From an uncultured Sphingopyxis sp. (lineage in GTDB: Bacteria; Pseudomonadota; Alphaproteobacteria; Sphingomonadales; Sphingomonadaceae), in NCBI GenBank assembly GCA_937957805.1, contig CALFXW010000101.1:1-7171 (forward strand): DNA of 7,171 nucleotides, written 5' to 3'. The notes beneath the pieces were generated by a model. That model worked only from the letters and a program-made list of their open reading frames with translations, was not told the origin of the DNA and ran no database searches. Below are positions 5,737 through 7,171 of the stretch, piece by piece. Position 1 is the first letter of the stretch. Each line of letters begins with the position of its first letter. A program made the translations under genes and the position numbers.

Positions 5737-7171
5737 CGACAACTTTAGCCACCTGATCGGCAAACACAATCTAAAGACCGGCGGCATCTTTCTGCACAAT
5801 CGCAAGAACGAGCGCGTCGGCGGCACGCTGGTAGGCGACCTGAGCTTCAGCACCAGCGGCAACACCAACACGACGGGCAACGCCCTGCTCGATGCGCTGC
5901 TCGGCAATTACCGGCAATACCGCGAAGGCGACAACGACAAGTTCAGCTACACGCGCTACAACCAGATCGAGGCTTATGTCGCCGACACCTGGAAGGCGCG
6001 ACCGAATCTGACGCTAGACATCGGCGTGCGCTACACGCATCTGGGCGCGCCCTTCGAAACCGGCAACACGCTGGCGACCTTCGTTCCGAGCGTTTTCGAT
6101 TTCAGCAAAATGCAAACGGTCGTGCCGACCGGCAGCACGGCAGGCGAATTGACGCCGAATGTCGGCGTGCCGTTCAACGGTGTCGTGGTTGGCGGCGACA
6201 AGTTCACCGAATCGCACCGGCTGCCGCTCAATCCGGCTGGAAACAATCTGTTCAAAGGGCTGCCGCGCAGCTTAATGGACAGCCAGAATAAATTCTCGCC
6301 GCGCTTCGGCTTTTCGTGGGATCCATTCAGCAAAGGCAATTTCGTGGTGCGCGGCGGCGGCGCGGTTTATTACGACCGCTTGTCGCTGATCGCCGTCACC
6401 GCCGGCGGCAATCCGCCCTTCCAGAACGTCATCACCATCTTCAACGGCAGTGTTGACAACCTGACCAACGGACGCCAGGCCTCGTTCCCCGTCGCGGTGA
6501 CGAGCATTGATCCGAACGCCGTCTTCCCGACGACCTACAACTGGAACCTGGGCCTGCAGAAAAAATTGCCCTTCAGCGCGCTGCTCGATGTGAACTATGT
6601 TTCGACGCAGGGCCGCCACCTGCTGCGCCGCCCGGACATTAACCAGGTGACGCCCGCCGTGCAGTCGAAGAACTCTTCGACCAACATCAACGCGCTGCGC
6701 CGCTATCAGGGCTTCACCAACATTCGTTTGTATGAAAGCAGCGCGGCATCGAACTACCACAGCCTGCAAGTGGGCTTGACGCGGCGTTACTCCAAAGACC
6801 TGACTTTCAGCCTGGCTTATACCTGGTCGAAGGTGCTGACTGACGCTTCGGGACAGGACGACGGAGTTGAAGACCTGACCAACTACGCGGCGGAACGGTC
6901 ACACGCAAGCTTCGACCGCAATCACATTCTGACCGCGAGCTACGTTTACAACATTCCCTTCTTCCGCACGCAGAAGGGACTGGTCGGAAAAGTGCTGGGC
7001 GGCTGGCAACTGTCAGGGATCATCCAGGCGCAATCGGGCGCTTGGCTCTCGCCGAGCATCACGACCGCGACAGGTTCGCGTCGGCCTGACCTGGTTGGCA
7101 AAGTAACCTATCTCGACCCGCGCAATGTGCAAACGCTGACCGGTGGAAACAACACCGCAGTGACAGGCAAC
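5720..7171 (+). CDS. Oar-like TonB-dependent receptor, internal beta-barrel fragment
   Basis: An open frame of 484 codons with no start and no stop; it begins at the junction and runs off the right edge. The order of motifs is that of the large TonB-dependent receptors with a CarboxypepD_reg N-terminal domain, abundant in Acidobacteriota (usually over 1,000 residues). From the TGG at 5720 as residue 1: RDNFSHLIGKHNLKTGG (about 6-22), GNALLDALLGNYRQYREGDND (barrel entry), YVADTWKARPNLTLDIGVRY (about 88-107), FSPRFGFSWDPF, YNWNLGLQKKLPFSALLDVNYVSTQGRHL, LAYTWSKVLTD (about 365-375) and FDRNHILTASYVYNIPFF (about 398-415). Alternating aromatic and polar residues fit outer-membrane strands. The plug domain, TonB box and C-terminal strand are not in the window. 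Ligand unknown. Codon use is even and frame intact, so the fragment looks genuine. Bacteroidetes SusC-type proteins are a less likely alternative. Confidence 0.85.

Noticed and set aside
5737..5907. N-terminal extension of the minus-strand protease frame
   Set aside because: It is low-complexity shadow sequence opposite a clear receptor frame and has no Asp-Thr-Gly motif or membrane anchor.
6272..6769. Minus-strand frame of 165 codons opposite the receptor
   Set aside because: It is the antisense shadow of a well-recognised outer-membrane receptor frame; no motif or ribosome binding site supports it.

Overview
The window reads as a composite of at least three, probably four, pieces of unrelated DNA. 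The core, about positions 1210-5735, is an alphaproteobacterial block of sphingomonad type: the 3' end of ntrY, then ntrX, hfq, hflX, then mazG and a retropepsin-like protease on the opposite strand. The order ntrY-ntrX-hfq-hflX-mazG is classic in Alphaproteobacteria, and the double-domain Hfq points to Sphingomonadales. The left part, about 1-1180, is more G+C-rich and looks betaproteobacterial (Burkholderiales-like). The right part, about 5720-7171, encodes an Oar-like TonB-dependent receptor of the kind expanded in Acidobacteriota. Genes are cut exactly where the pieces meet, which suggests a metagenomic or mixed-assembly chimera rather than a natural locus.

Layout. 1-319 (-): start of a secreted, Lys/Ala-rich protein that runs off the left edge. 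346-807 (-): C-terminal half of a CitE-like (HpcH/HpaI family) CoA-ester lyase. 787-1180 (-): middle of a FabF-like beta-ketoacyl synthase, fused in frame to the lyase at a short shared motif. 1210-1312 (+): tail of the NtrY histidine kinase. 1312-2688 (+): complete NtrX. 2816-3313 (+): complete Hfq with two tandem Sm domains. 3310-4638 (+): complete HflX GTPase with a TTG start overlapping the hfq stop. 4617-5435 (-): complete MazG, its 3' end overlapping that of hflX by 22 bases. 5488-5736 (-): C-terminal part of a TIGR02281-type aspartic protease. 5720-7171 (+): receptor beta-barrel fragment, open at both ends.

How the core genes work together. NtrY senses a nitrogen- or redox-related signal and phosphorylates NtrX. 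Hfq is the RNA chaperone for small RNAs. HflX is a ribosome-associated GTPase that rescues or splits stalled ribosomes. MazG hydrolyses NTPs and has been linked to the stringent and stress response. The overlaps at ntrY/ntrX and hfq/hflX suggest translational coupling. The 127-base gap before hfq, with its own good ribosome binding site, may hold a separate promoter.

The most interesting native biology is the tandem-domain Hfq and an NtrX that lacks the sigma-54 contact motif. I see no convincing new multi-gene system, and the apparent fused enzyme at 346-1293 is best explained by a junction artefact.
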